Below, piece by piece: positions 53,000-62,268 of a DNA stretch of 64,000 bases. The notes under the pieces are model-generated. The model made no database searches, was not told the DNA's origin, and was given only the letters and a program-made list of their open reading frames with translations. The DNA is from Sphingomicrobium clamense. GTDB taxonomy: Bacteria > Pseudomonadota > Alphaproteobacteria > Sphingomonadales > Sphingomonadaceae. Position 1 is the stretch's first letter, and each line of letters starts with the position of its first letter. The stretch spans positions 356,001 through 420,000 of the forward strand of contig NZ_JAHVAH010000001.1 in the NCBI RefSeq assembly GCF_019264355.1. Direction: 5' to 3'. The position numbers and the translations under genes are program-made.

Positions 53000-53829
53000 T
53001 GCGGCGACGCGCCCCGGCGCTTCTGTTCCTCAGTCTGGTCAGCGCGAGCCCCGCGGCTGCGCAGGATGATGCGCGTTCGGCGCAAACCCAGCTCGACGAG
53101 GCGGCCTATGCCTTGTCCGAGGGCCGAACGGTTCAGGCGCGCGCGATGTTGGCCGAGGCAGTCAGGCTGGGGGCAAGCGGGGAGCCAGTCGATCGCCTGC
53201 TCGCCGACCTGAGCTTTGCCGACGGCCGCTATACCCAGGCACTCGCGCGCGCCACGGCGCTGCTTCGCCAGCATCCCGACGATATCGTGCTGCTAGAGCG
53301 GGCCGGTCTTGCGGCGCTTTCGCTTGGCAAGGACGATCAGGCGTCGGCCTTTCTGGCGCGCGCGGCCCGGCTCGGCAGCCAGCGCTGGCGCACCTATAAC
53401 GGTCTCGGCGTGTTGGCCGACCGCCGCGCAGACTGGGCTGCCGCCGATGCGGCTTACGCCCAGGCCGAGGCGCTGGTGACGCCGCAGGCGACGTTATTCA
53501 ACAATCGCGGTTGGTCGATGCTGCTTCAGGGGCGATGGGAAGAGGCGCTTGGTCCGTTGACCCAGGCTTTCGCCATGGAGCCCCAAAATCCGCTTTATTC
53601 CGCCAACCTGGCGCTTGCCAGCATGGCGCTCGACAACGATCTCCCGCGCCGCGAAGACGGCGAGGGCGACGCGCAGTTCGCGGCCCGGCTGAACGATGCG
53701 GGGGTCGTCGCCGCAGCGCAGGGAATGCAGCGCAAGGCGATCGCGGCCTTTACCCGCGCGATCGAAGCCCGTAGCCAATATTACGAACGTGCCGCCACCA
53801 ACCTGGCGCGGATCGAGGGGGACAAATGA
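52999..53829 (+). CDS. Periplasmic TPR protein (TadD-like)
   Basis: A 276-residue exported protein. The ATG overlaps the previous stop (TGATG). A signal peptide (MRRRAPALLFLSLVSASPAAA) precedes about five TPR motifs (e.g. YALSEGRTVQARAMLAEAVRLGA, WRTYNGLGVLADRRADWAAADAAYAQAEAL, NNRGWSMLLQGRWEEALGPLTQAF). It probably assists the secretin or pilus assembly. The end overlaps cpaA by 4 bp. Confidence 0.8.
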   Translation: MRRRAPALLFLSLVSASPAAAQDDARSAQTQLDEAAYALSEGRTVQARAMLAEAVRLGASGEPVDRLLADLSFADGRYTQALARATALLRQHPDDIVLLERAGLAALSLGKDDQASAFLARAARLGSQRWRTYNGLGVLADRRADWAAADAAYAQAEALVTPQATLFNNRGWSMLLQGRWEEALGPLTQAFAMEPQNPLYSANLALASMALDNDLPRREDGEGDAQFAARLNDAGVVAAAQGMQRKAIAAFTRAIEARSQYYERAATNLARIEGDK

Positions 53830-54302
53830 ATCTCATCGCGTTGGCGCCCGAATGGCTGTTCTACCTGTTTGTGGCGATCCTCGTGGCCGCCGCCGCGCAG
53901 GACATCTGGAAGATGAAAATCTCCAACTATCTCGTCCTCGCCCTGCTGATCGGCGCGATTGCCGCGGCGATCGTTGTCGGGCCGGAAATGGATCTGTGGA
54001 AGAATGTCGCAATCCTCGTCGTCGGGCTTGCGCTTGGCACCGGGCTATTCGCAGCCGGAATCATGGGCGGGGGTGATGTGAAGCTGACCGTGGCGGCCGC
54101 CGTCTGGTTCCTATGGACCGACGCGCTGATCATGTTGCTGCTGATCACCTTTGCCGGGGTCGTGGTGATCATCTTCTCGGTCACCGCGCGCTTCGTCGGG
54201 CTGGGGCAGAAGAAACGCGGACGCCTGATCAGCTACGGCATCGCCGTGGCGATGGGCGCGATCGCGATGGCGGCCTTCGAACGCGGGCTGATCGCGGCAT
54301 GA
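53826..54302 (+). CDS. cpaA: CpaA/TadV prepilin peptidase (A24 family)
   Basis: A 158-residue membrane aspartic protease with about six helices. Catalytic Asp26 is in AAAAQDIWKMKISN and Asp84 in MGGGDVKLTVA (GxGD-type). It lacks the N-methylase domain of PilD, as is usual for TadV. It processes the two Flp pilins and the TadE-like pseudopilins. It begins in an ATGA overlap and ends in another with the small gene at 54299. Confidence 0.93.
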   Translation: MNLIALAPEWLFYLFVAILVAAAAQDIWKMKISNYLVLALLIGAIAAAIVVGPEMDLWKNVAILVVGLALGTGLFAAGIMGGGDVKLTVAAAVWFLWTDALIMLLLITFAGVVVIIFSVTARFVGLGQKKRGRLISYGIAVAMGAIAMAAFERGLIAA

Positions 54303-54763
54303 TCTGGGCGCTGGCAAGCGCGCTCGCGCTGCAGCCGGCGCCAGAGTTGATCAGCGCGGGCGGACGCTGGGCGGCGTTCCGCCTGCCCGACGGGCGCTGT
54401 GAGGCGAGGGGACGCGCATGGCGCCATCTTCCCGACAGCCAGCGCGAACGCCAGCCGATGATCCACTTCACCTTCGATACGGGCGGGAAGCTGCAGGCGG
54501 TATCGGTCCGCCTGCGCCGCCTGTCGCGTGAGGGAAGCAGTGTCATCCTGGGCGTCGACGGTGCGCGCTTCATGCTCGAAGGCGAAGGGCGTTTCGCGCA
54601 CACGCGCGATGCGCGCCAGGGCCTCGCCATCGTCTCCGCGCTGCGTTCCGGCGAGCGGATGCGGGTGACCGGGCACAGCGTGAGCGGGCGTTTTACCGAC
54701 TATTATCCGCTCGACGGCATCAATACCGCGATCGACGCCGCGGCCGCCGCCTGCGCGAATTGA
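54299..54763 (+). CDS. Small protein of unknown function at the end of the Tad locus
   Basis: A 154-residue protein that begins in the ATGA overlap with cpaA, so it is part of the operon. A short hydrophobic N-terminus ([20 protein letters not shown]) may be a signal. The rest is beta-rich, and two cysteines (DGRCEAR and AAACAN at the end) may form a disulfide. Its content ([34 protein letters not shown]) recalls the invasion-associated-locus-B-like fold, but the match is weak. No specific pilus role is known. Confidence 0.6.
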   Translation: MIWALASALALQPAPELISAGGRWAAFRLPDGRCEARGRAWRHLPDSQRERQPMIHFTFDTGGKLQAVSVRLRRLSREGSSVILGVDGARFMLEGEGRFAHTRDARQGLAIVSALRSGERMRVTGHSVSGRFTDYYPLDGINTAIDAAAAACAN

Positions 54764-54788
54764 CTGGAATTTCCAAGGGCTTGCCCCT

Positions 54789-55988
54789 ATGTGGCGGCCA
54801 ATCATGAGCGCCGATACCAACCTGATGCCGATCCCCGGCAACGTCGATCCCGTGCCTGTCGACCGCAAGAAAGCGGACGGCAAGCCCAATCTCGTGGGCC
54901 TCACCAAGGACGAGTTGCGCGAGACGCTGATCGCTGGCGGCATGGCCGAGAAGCAGGCCAAGCTCCGCTCGAAGCAGATCTGGCACTGGATCTACAATCG
55001 CGGCGCGACCTCATTCGAGGAGATGACCGACATCGCCAAGGCGCAGCGCCCGTGGCTCGAAGAAAATTTCACGATCGAACGGCCCGAGATCGTCGAAGCG
55101 CAGGTGTCGAACGACGGGACGCGCAAGTGGCTGCTGCGCACGCATGACGGGCACGATTTCGAAATGGTGTTCATTCCCGATGCCGATCGCGGGACGCTGT
55201 GCGTGTCGAGCCAGGTCGGCTGTACGCTCAACTGCCGCTTCTGTCACACTGGGACGATGCGGCTGGTCCGCAACCTCGAACCCGACGAGATCGTCGGGCA
55301 GGTCATGCTCGCGCGCGATGCGCTCGGTGAATGGCCGAGCCGTCCCGAAGGACGCATGCTCACCAACATCGTCATGATGGGGATGGGCGAGCCGCTCTAC
55401 AATTTCGACAATGTCGGAGCCGCGCTCAAGATCGTCATGGACGGCGACGGGCTGGGCCTGTCGAAACGTCGTATCACGTTGTCCACCTCGGGCGTCGTGC
55501 CGATGATGGAGAAATGCGGCGACGAGATCGGCGTGAACCTCGCCGTCTCGCTCCATGCGGTGACCAAGGAAGTGCGCGACGAGATCGTGCCGCTGAACAA
55601 GAAATACGGCATCGAGGAATTGCTCCAGGCCTGTGCCGACTATCCGGGCGCCAACAATGCCCGTCGCATCACCTTCGAATATGTGATGCTCAAGGACAAG
55701 AATGACAGCGACGAGGATGCGCGCGAACTGGTGCGGCTGCTCAAGCAGTACAAGCTGCCTGCGAAGGTGAACCTGATCCCGTTCAACCCGTGGGACGGCG
55801 CGCCCTACGAGTGCTCGACCCCCGAGCGGATCAAGTCGTTCAGCAACATCGTATTCGAGGGCGGCATCTCGGCGCCCGTGCGGACTCCGCGCGGTCGCGA
55901 TATCGATGCGGCCTGTGGCCAGCTGAAGACCGCAGCGGAGAAGAAGTCGCGCGCGCAGCGGGATCGCGAAGCGGCTGGCGAAGGCTGA
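54789..55988 (+). CDS. rlmN: 23S rRNA/tRNA adenine C2-methyltransferase RlmN
   Basis: A 399-residue radical SAM enzyme that methylates A2503 of 23S rRNA and A37 of some tRNAs. The CX3CX2C motif is CTLNCRFC (Cys145, Cys149, Cys152). The methyl-carrier Cys is Cys376 in DAACGQL, and [14 protein letters not shown] is the SAM GGEP-like block. Start ATG 54789 (AAGGGC upstream); ATG 54804 is possible. It starts 25 bp after the Tad operon but is probably a separate housekeeping gene. Confidence 0.95.
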   Translation: MWRPIMSADTNLMPIPGNVDPVPVDRKKADGKPNLVGLTKDELRETLIAGGMAEKQAKLRSKQIWHWIYNRGATSFEEMTDIAKAQRPWLEENFTIERPEIVEAQVSNDGTRKWLLRTHDGHDFEMVFIPDADRGTLCVSSQVGCTLNCRFCHTGTMRLVRNLEPDEIVGQVMLARDALGEWPSRPEGRMLTNIVMMGMGEPLYNFDNVGAALKIVMDGDGLGLSKRRITLSTSGVVPMMEKCGDEIGVNLAVSLHAVTKEVRDEIVPLNKKYGIEELLQACADYPGANNARRITFEYVMLKDKNDSDEDARELVRLLKQYKLPAKVNLIPFNPWDGAPYECSTPERIKSFSNIVFEGGISAPVRTPRGRDIDAACGQLKTAAEKKSRAQRDREAAGEG

Positions 55989-56031
55989 TCGAGCGCGCTA
56001 GCGTCTCCCGGTTCGGAGGGAGACCAAAGCG

Positions 56032-57258
56032 ATGGCGTTGCTTTCCAGGCTGATCCAGAAATTCCTGAAAGAAGGCCAGCTCACGCTGGTCCATCCCGAC
56101 GGGCGTCGCGAGACGCTCGGTCCGGGCGGCGGGGAGGCGGTCACGATCCGCTTCGCCGACGACAAGGTCGTGCGCGACCTCATGCGCAATCCGCGGCTGA
56201 TGCTCGGCGAGGCCTATATGGACGGGCGCATCGTCTTCGAGGACGGCAAGATGATCGATCTGCTGTCTATGGTCCAGCGTTCCAACGCGTTCGAAGACAA
56301 GGAGCCGGGAGGCGCGAGTTTCGTCGACAAGGGCAAGATTGCCGGGCTCGCCCGCTGGCTGCGGCGCAACAATCCGGTGAAATCGAAGGACAATGTCGCG
56401 CATCACTATGACTTGGGCGACGATCTCTACGACCTGTTTCTCGACCCGTGGCGCCAATATAGCTGCGCCTATTACGAGGAGCCGGGCCAGCCGCTCGAAG
56501 AAGCGCAGCTCGCCAAGCTCGCGCACATCGCCGGCAAACTGCACCTGCGCGAAGGCGACCATGTGCTTGACATTGGCTGTGGCTGGGGCGGCATGGCGCG
56601 CTACCTGCACAAGGTGGCGGGCGTGCGGGTCACTGGCATCACGCTGTCCGAGCATCAGCTGACCTATGCGCGCGCGAAGGCGGTCGAGGAGGGGGTGGCC
56701 GACAAGGTCGATTTCCAGCTGGTCGATTATCGAAAGCTCGAGGGGCAGTTTGACCGCATCGTCACGGTCGGCATGTTCGAGCATGTCGGCGCGGCGCATT
56801 ATCGCGAATTTTACGACGCGTGCCGACGGCTGCTCAAGCGCGACGGGGTGATGCTCAATCACACGATCGGGCGGCTGGGCGAAGCGGGGTCCCCCGACCC
56901 GTTCACCGACAAGTGGATCTTTCCCGGCTATCACATCCCGTCCTTGTCGCAGATGTGCGAGGCGAGCGAGCAGGCGCGGCTGATGGTCAGCGATGTCGAG
57001 ATATTACGGCTGCACTATGCGCACACGTTGCGCGCCTGGCTCGAACGGGTGGAGGCCAAGAAGCCGGAGATCGAGCGCCTATACGACGAGCGCTTCTACC
57101 GCATGTGGGAGTTCTACCTCGGCGGCGCGATCGTGATGTTCGAACATGGCGGAAGCTGCAACTACCAGGTGCAATATGTCCGCGACCGGCGCGCCCTGCC
57201 GATCACGCGTGACTATATGGCGGAGGCCGAGGCCCGTTACCGCGCGATCGCCGGCTGA
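56032..57258 (+). CDS. cfa: Cyclopropane-fatty-acyl-phospholipid synthase
   Basis: A 408-residue SAM-dependent enzyme that adds a methylene group to unsaturated phospholipid acyl chains. The SAM motif is VLDIGCGWGG (178–187), and other blocks are VAHHYDLGDDLYDLFL, YSCAYYEEPGQPLEEAQ and VGMFEHVGAAHY, with the bicarbonate-binding region near residues 300–330 (DKWIFPGYHIPSL). The ATG at 56032 has GGAGGGAG upstream. Its 3' end overlaps the convergent DUF418 gene by 22 bp. Confidence 0.95.
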   Translation: MALLSRLIQKFLKEGQLTLVHPDGRRETLGPGGGEAVTIRFADDKVVRDLMRNPRLMLGEAYMDGRIVFEDGKMIDLLSMVQRSNAFEDKEPGGASFVDKGKIAGLARWLRRNNPVKSKDNVAHHYDLGDDLYDLFLDPWRQYSCAYYEEPGQPLEEAQLAKLAHIAGKLHLREGDHVLDIGCGWGGMARYLHKVAGVRVTGITLSEHQLTYARAKAVEEGVADKVDFQLVDYRKLEGQFDRIVTVGMFEHVGAAHYREFYDACRRLLKRDGVMLNHTIGRLGEAGSPDPFTDKWIFPGYHIPSLSQMCEASEQARLMVSDVEILRLHYAHTLRAWLERVEAKKPEIERLYDERFYRMWEFYLGGAIVMFEHGGSCNYQVQYVRDRRALPITRDYMAEAEARYRAIAG

Positions 57259-58469
57259 CGCCTAAACTGCGGCGCGCTGCCATAGGTCAGCGTGCGCCAG
57301 ATATATTCGAGCGGGCCATAGCGATAGGTGCGCAGCCAGAAGTGGCTGAACACCGACAAGGCGACGAACACGCCGACCGCGAGCATCAGGGTCTGGATGG
57401 GCGTGATGCTCCCCGCCAACGCCAGGCCGGGGCCGAAGCCTGCCAGCACGAGCGTGAACAGGATACCGTGCGCAAGATAGTTGGTCAGCGCCATCCGACC
57501 GGTCGGTGCGAAGAGGCGGGGAAGCCAACCGAGCGACTTGCTATGATAGAGCCAGAGCAGTGCCGTCGCATAGCCCAGCGCCGCGAGGACCAGCCCGACC
57601 ATATGGACGGCCTGGTTGGCGAGATCGGGCAATTCCATCATGTCGTTATTGACCGCCATGTGGACATATTCGAGCGCGAGGCCGAGCGGCAGCACGACGA
57701 GCGCGATACGACCGATCCGGGGGCGCAGTTCGGCAATCCGTTCGAGCCATCCTTGGCGGGCGATCCACGCGCCGATCAGGAAGCGGCCGAGCGCGTAGAG
57801 TATCCAGGAGATGAGCACGCCGCTCAGGAAGAAGCCTTCGTGGGTCATGAAGGCGAACTCGCGGACCCAGTCGGCATAGCTGCCGTTGATGATCGTGTCG
57901 AAGCGGGAGGCCTGTGCGTCGGGATTGTAAACGAGACCTTCCTGACGGCCGAGAATGCCCAGCTCGCGCGAGGTCGTTTTGACGACCGGGCGGGAGAACA
58001 GCATTAGCACGAGCCCGGCAATCGCCATCGCCCTTAGCGACAGTCCGCGGAGCGCGAACAGGAGGAAACCGGCGATCGCGTAGACGAACAAAATGTCCCA
58101 CGGCCATAGCAGATAGAGATTGATCGCGCCGATCCCAAGCAGGATCGTCAGGCGACGTAGATAGAGGCTGTTGGCATCGCTCGTGCGGGCCTTCATCCGG
58201 CTCAACTGGACCCAGAAACCCATGCCGAACAGCACGCCGAAAAGCGTATTGGCCTTGTCCGACACGAGCCAGAGCGTGGCTTGCAGCGCGAGCACGTTGG
58301 CCGGGTCCTCGCTCCAGGCCTCGCGGTGCACTTCCATCGAGGCGAAGGGGTAGAAGGCGAAGAAGACATAGTTGGCGATGAACACGCCCAGGAGCGCGAA
58401 CCCGCGCAGCGCGTCCAGTTCGCCGATGCGTTCGGACGATGTGATCGGTGCGACGTGGCCTTCGGTCAT
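57237..58469 (-). CDS. DUF418-family polytopic membrane protein
   Basis: A 410-residue protein. The ATG at 58469 follows GGGGGGAG. It has about ten transmembrane helices, begins with the family motif ERIGELDALRGFALLGVFIANYVFFAF (in part) and has the C-terminal DUF418 domain with GRMALTNYLAHGILF and a late FSHFWLRTYRYGPLEYIWRTLTYG. The family is related to acyltransferase-3/heparan acetyltransferase membrane proteins. The substrate is unknown. Confidence 0.85.
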   Translation of the reverse strand: MTEGHVAPITSSERIGELDALRGFALLGVFIANYVFFAFYPFASMEVHREAWSEDPANVLALQATLWLVSDKANTLFGVLFGMGFWVQLSRMKARTSDANSLYLRRLTILLGIGAINLYLLWPWDILFVYAIAGFLLFALRGLSLRAMAIAGLVLMLFSRPVVKTTSRELGILGRQEGLVYNPDAQASRFDTIINGSYADWVREFAFMTHEGFFLSGVLISWILYALGRFLIGAWIARQGWLERIAELRPRIGRIALVVLPLGLALEYVHMAVNNDMMELPDLANQAVHMVGLVLAALGYATALLWLYHSKSLGWLPRLFAPTGRMALTNYLAHGILFTLVLAGFGPGLALAGSITPIQTLMLAVGVFVALSVFSHFWLRTYRYGPLEYIWRTLTYGSAPQFRRQPAIAR

Positions 58470-58518
58470 GCTGCTCCCCCCAAAGAAGAAAACGCCACAC
58501 ACCGCGTCGCGCAACGAA

Positions 58519-58543
58519 AAGGGGCGACCCGCGGCCGCCCCTT
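58519..58543 (-). terminator. Intrinsic terminator for the EF-hand gene
   Basis: AAGGGGCG (58519–58526) and CGCCCCTT (58536–58543) form a perfect 8-bp stem with a 9-nt loop. Read on the minus strand it is followed by TTTTCG, so it terminates the EF-hand gene upstream on that strand. It lies just before the DUF418 ribosome-binding site. Confidence 0.65.
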
Positions 58544-58568
58544 CTGTCTCACGATATGATGGTCCGCG

Positions 58569-59324
58569 CTAGTCCTTGCGCTCGACCACGCGTTTCATGA
58601 CCAACACGTTCTCGCCTTCGTCAAGGACGCCGTCACCGTCCTTGTCCATCGCGTCGAAGCGCTCGAGCGCCTTGTCGATGGCTTCCTGGCGGCTGACGCG
58701 ACCGTCGCCGTCAGCATCCTCGTCGGCGGCGGCAGCAAGCTTTTCGACGCGTTGGAGCATCACCTTCTTGCGGTCCTCGGTCGTCCATTCGCCGCCCTCG
58801 CCGAGCCGCTTGACGATGACTTCCTTCTTCACTTCGTCGCCGTCCTCGCTGACCCAGCGATTGACGACCACTTCGCGTTCGCCGTCGACCTCACCCTCAG
58901 GCGAGCGCTTGAGCATGACGCGCGGCATGGCGTGCTGGCCATGGTCCTTGTGATGCGCCTCGAACTCTTCCTTGCTGATGGCGCCATTGCCGTCCGTGTC
59001 GATCTTGGCGAACATTTCGCCCGGCTCCATCTTCATGCGATGGCGCATCTTCATATGCTTGGGCAGTTCGAGATCGCCCTCGAGCATTTCGAGGTTCGCG
59101 ACCTTGAGGCCCATCGCGTGGCGTTCCTCGCCCTCGAGATAGCCGTTACCGTCCGTGTCGCGCGCGTCGAACCGCTCGGCAGCCTGGGCGGCAGTCTCGT
59201 CTCGCGTTTTGGCGATCTGCATGAATAGTACCTGCGGCCTCGCGCCCTCGACGACTTCGACCTCGACGGTCTCGACGTCCTGCGCGGCGGCAAGCATGGC
59301 GGCGGTGATGAGAAGCATGCCCAT
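58569..59324 (-). CDS. Exported four-EF-hand Ca-binding protein
   Basis: A 251-residue protein. The short N-terminus MGMLLITAAMLAAAQ is a probable signal. Four EF-hand loops: DTDGNGYLEGEE, DTDGNGAISKEE, DADGDGRVSRQE and DKDGDGVLDEGE, in two pairs separated by a ~90-residue region that is rich in Lys, Glu and Val (RWVSEDGDEVKKEVIVKRL). It likely binds Ca2+ in the periplasm and may be responsive to metal. The terminator at 58519–58543 follows. It is not close in sequence to the other EF-hand gene at 27100. Confidence 0.82.
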   Translation of the reverse strand: MGMLLITAAMLAAAQDVETVEVEVVEGARPQVLFMQIAKTRDETAAQAAERFDARDTDGNGYLEGEERHAMGLKVANLEMLEGDLELPKHMKMRHRMKMEPGEMFAKIDTDGNGAISKEEFEAHHKDHGQHAMPRVMLKRSPEGEVDGEREVVVNRWVSEDGDEVKKEVIVKRLGEGGEWTTEDRKKVMLQRVEKLAAAADEDADGDGRVSRQEAIDKALERFDAMDKDGDGVLDEGENVLVMKRVVERKD

Positions 59325-59405
59325 GATCGAAAATCTCCCCTTTTGGATCAGGATGGAGCGAAGGCTAGGCCGCGCTTCCTGAGTCTCAAGTGAACGAAAT
59401 GTTAC

Positions 59406-59825
59406 TCACGCATAGACCCATTTGCGCTGCAGCAGGAAGGTCAGCCACGGCGTGATGAGCACGAATGGGATGGTCGGCCACCACGTCTCGCCGTCCAGGT
59501 GATGGACCAGCCACCAGACCCAGAATTGGTTGATGAGATAGCCGATGATGTTGGTGACGAAGAAGCGGGCGGTGCGCCGCGCCGGTCGGTCGCGGCTGCC
59601 GTGCCCCTGGAAGGTGAAACGCGAGTGGGTCAGATAGGAGATGAAGGTGAAGATGACGAAGACGATAGTGAGCGAGACCATCGGCTCGACCCCGCCAAAT
59701 TCGGCAAGCGCCCAGTATGCGAGGGTGAAGAGGATGGTGATGACGAGCCCTGCAAAGGCATAGCGAGCGACCTGCCCCGCGACCTTGCGCGTTTCCTCGT
59801 CCAGTGCCTCCCAGTGCGCTCGCAT
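59406..59825 (-). CDS. GtrA-family membrane protein
   Basis: A 139-residue protein with four transmembrane helices. The ATG at 59825 follows AGGAGG. The GtrA-like signature includes the FAGLVITILFTLAYWALAEFG helix and VSFIFTFISYLTHSRFTF-type segment here read as FVIFTFISYLTHSRFTF. GtrA proteins are small flippase-like partners of GT-C enzymes in glycan modification. It is divergent from the GT-C-like gene 50 bp away, consistent with a shared role. An in-frame extension to 60632 is antisense to that gene and rejected. Confidence 0.8.
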   Translation of the reverse strand: MRAHWEALDEETRKVAGQVARYAFAGLVITILFTLAYWALAEFGGVEPMVSLTIVFVIFTFISYLTHSRFTFQGHGSRDRPARRTARFFVTNIIGYLINQFWVWWLVHHLDGETWWPTIPFVLITPWLTFLLQRKWVYA

Positions 59826-59876
59826 CTTGCCTCCTCTTGTCCAGCCGCTACAGCATGACGGCAAGGGGGAAAAGCC

Positions 59877-61667
59877 ATGTTCGAGTGGGCTGCCAGCGAA
59901 GAAGATCGTCCGTGGAAGCGCTGGGTGCTGCTGGGCCTCGGCATCTTCATCGCCGTGACGTTGGCGACCAAGTGGTCGGGACTTGCCGATCTCACCCTGA
60001 TTGACACTGACGATAATCTTCGGTTGGCGCAGGTACGCGATTGGCTTGCGGGCCAGCCGTGGAGCGATCTGAGGCAATACCGAATGGAGCCGCCTGCCGG
60101 AGCGGACATCCACTGGTCGCGTATCCCTGACCTGCCGATCGCGGGCATCATCCTGCTTCTTACGCCGCTGCTGGGTGGAGCCATGGCGGAGGTCGTCGCG
60201 GTAACGGTCGCGCCGTTCATTCCCGCAGCAATTATCCTTTTCGCGATCGCGACCGTGACGCGCCGGGTCGCCGCCAAGGGCGCCTGGCCGATCGCGCTGA
60301 TCGCGGTGCTGATGGCGACCAGTGTGTCGATGAACCTCATGCCGCTCAGGATCGACCATCACGGGTGGCAGCTGGCGATGCTGTCGCTGGTCATGGTCGG
60401 CTTCACCGATCCGCGTCATGCGCGCGGCGGCGCGATCATGGGTCTGGCGATCGCCTGTTCGCTCGCCATCGGGCTCGAGATGATCATCTTCATCGCGCTG
60501 CTCGGCGCTGCGACGGTGCTCGGCTGGATTTTCTTCGCGGGCGAACGCTATCGCATGATGACGCTGGGCGCGGCGACGGCAGGGGGCAGCACGCTTTTCT
60601 ATCTTCTCTTCGCCTCTGACGCGAACCGTCAATTGGTGTGCGACGCGCTATCGCCGGTGTGGCTATCCAACGCGGTGCTGGGTGGGGCGCTACTGGTCGC
60701 GATTGCGTGGAAAGCGCCGCGCGACTGGCGCTGGCGGACCGGCCTAGCACTGAGTGCAGGTCTCATCATCGCCGCGTTCCACGCATTTGCCTTCCCCCAC
60801 TGTCTCTCGCGGCTCGAGGGAGTATCGGACGAGGCGGTGCGCTTATGGCTGAGCCGGGTGCACGAGGCCAAACCGATCACCGAGCAGTCGGTCCGCATCT
60901 TTGTGACTGCGTTGTTCCTGCCGGCGCTTGCGATCGTCGGCTATGCGCTGCTCGTGAAGCGCGGGGGCAAGGAGCGACAGCGCATGGCGCTCGGCCTTGG
61001 CGCGGCGATGCTGGTCGCGACCGGGTTGATGTTTTGGCAGTCGCGCCTCGGCGCAGCTGCGCAATTGCTGGCTATCCCGGGCGCTGCCGGACTTTTCGTC
61101 GTGCTCGTTCCGCGGCTTGCGGCATCCTATTCGATGCTGGTTCGGGTCCTAGGGATCAGCCTCGCCTTCATCGCAACATCGGGCGCATTGCCGATCCTGG
61201 TCGGCAATTACCTGCCGGACAAGAATCGCAAGAGCGAAGCGGAGCAGGATGAAGATGATGCCATCTCACGCGAACGCTGCGGATCGCGCGAAGACATGGC
61301 GATCCTCGCAAATCTCCCCCAAGGCCACGTCTACACCTTCCTCGACATGGCTCCTCGCGTGCTGGTGATGACGCCGCACACGACGGTCACCGGTCCTTAT
61401 CATCGTAATCATGAAGCGATCGTCGACAATATTCTTACGCTTCGAGCCAAACCCGATCAGGCGCGCAGGCGGATCGAGGCGACAGGCGCGGACTATTTGC
61501 TACTGTGTCGCGGTCAACTGGACGTGATCGGGCCGGGCGTCGAGGATCAGGGATTGGCCTGGCAGCTAGGCAAGGGAGCCTCCTTCGACTGGCTCGAACC
61601 GATCGCCGTGTCCGACGACAACCCTAACCTGCTGTACCGCCTGACAACACAGGGAAGCTCTGGATAA
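59877..61667 (+). CDS. STT3-like GT-C membrane glycosyltransferase
   Basis: A 596-residue protein with about 12 transmembrane helices. The first periplasmic loop has DTDDNLRLAQVRDWL (acidic motif at 43–46, as in the catalytic DXD/DD of GT-C enzymes) and HWSR (79–82). A later RIDHHGWQ and a C-terminal soluble part (LPQGHVYTFLDMAPRVLVMTPH, ADYLLLCRGQL) follow. This arrangement is that of a GT-C polyprenyl-sugar transferase distantly like STT3/AglB. A divergent GtrA gene suggests joint action in glycosylation. The acceptor is unknown. It overlaps marC by 44 bp at its 3' end. Confidence 0.7.
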   Translation: MFEWAASEEDRPWKRWVLLGLGIFIAVTLATKWSGLADLTLIDTDDNLRLAQVRDWLAGQPWSDLRQYRMEPPAGADIHWSRIPDLPIAGIILLLTPLLGGAMAEVVAVTVAPFIPAAIILFAIATVTRRVAAKGAWPIALIAVLMATSVSMNLMPLRIDHHGWQLAMLSLVMVGFTDPRHARGGAIMGLAIACSLAIGLEMIIFIALLGAATVLGWIFFAGERYRMMTLGAATAGGSTLFYLLFASDANRQLVCDALSPVWLSNAVLGGALLVAIAWKAPRDWRWRTGLALSAGLIIAAFHAFAFPHCLSRLEGVSDEAVRLWLSRVHEAKPITEQSVRIFVTALFLPALAIVGYALLVKRGGKERQRMALGLGAAMLVATGLMFWQSRLGAAAQLLAIPGAAGLFVVLVPRLAASYSMLVRVLGISLAFIATSGALPILVGNYLPDKNRKSEAEQDEDDAISRERCGSREDMAILANLPQGHVYTFLDMAPRVLVMTPHTTVTGPYHRNHEAIVDNILTLRAKPDQARRRIEATGADYLLLCRGQLDVIGPGVEDQGLAWQLGKGASFDWLEPIAVSDDNPNLLYRLTTQGSSG

Positions 61668-62268
61668 GCCCGTCGACAACGAACTGCGCGGCCAGCGCGG
61701 CGAGGATGACACCGAGCAGTCGGGTAATCATTGCCTCGACCTTGTGGCCCAGGAATTTCATCAGCGGCCCCGCGGCGAGCAATGCGATCATCGTGATGAG
61801 GATGACCGCGGTCATCGCGCCCATGACGACCAGCCACTCGGTCGTGCCCTCGGCCTTGTGCGTCAGCAGCATGACGGCGGCGATCGTCCCGGGTCCTGCG
61901 ATCATCGGGATCGCCATCGGGAAAATGCTGACATCTTCGGCCTCGGGGGTTCCCTGCAACTCCTCGGCGCGATTCTCGCGGCGCTCGGTGCGCTTTTCAA
62001 ACACCATGTCGAGCGCGATCATGAACAGCATGATCCCGCCCGCGATGCGGAACGCGGCGAGTGAAATGCCCAGCGCATCGAGCATCGGCTGTCCGACCAG
62101 CGCAAAGAAGACGAGGATGAACCACGCCACCACGCAGGCGCGGATGGCCATCCGGCGACGCTGCCCGTCGGTGGCGCGGCCGGTCAACGAGGCGAAGATC
62201 GGCGCGTTGCCTGGTGGGTCGATGATGACCGCGAAGGTCACCAGCGCAGTGGTGAACAGTTCGATCAC
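61624..62268 (-). CDS. MarC-family integral membrane protein
   Basis: A 214-residue protein with six transmembrane helices. Family features are [15 protein letters not shown] near the N-terminus, the motif [26 protein letters not shown] and [20 protein letters not shown]. MarC/UPF0056 proteins have no established transport substrate; the old link to multiple antibiotic resistance is not supported. It overlaps folD by ATGA and is the last gene of yggT–folD–marC. Confidence 0.88.
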   Translation of the reverse strand: MIELFTTALVTFAVIIDPPGNAPIFASLTGRATDGQRRRMAIRACVVAWFILVFFALVGQPMLDALGISLAAFRIAGGIMLFMIALDMVFEKRTERRENRAEELQGTPEAEDVSIFPMAIPMIAGPGTIAAVMLLTHKAEGTTEWLVVMGAMTAVILITMIALLAAGPLMKFLGHKVEAMITRLLGVILAALAAQFVVDGLIQSFPVLSGGTAG

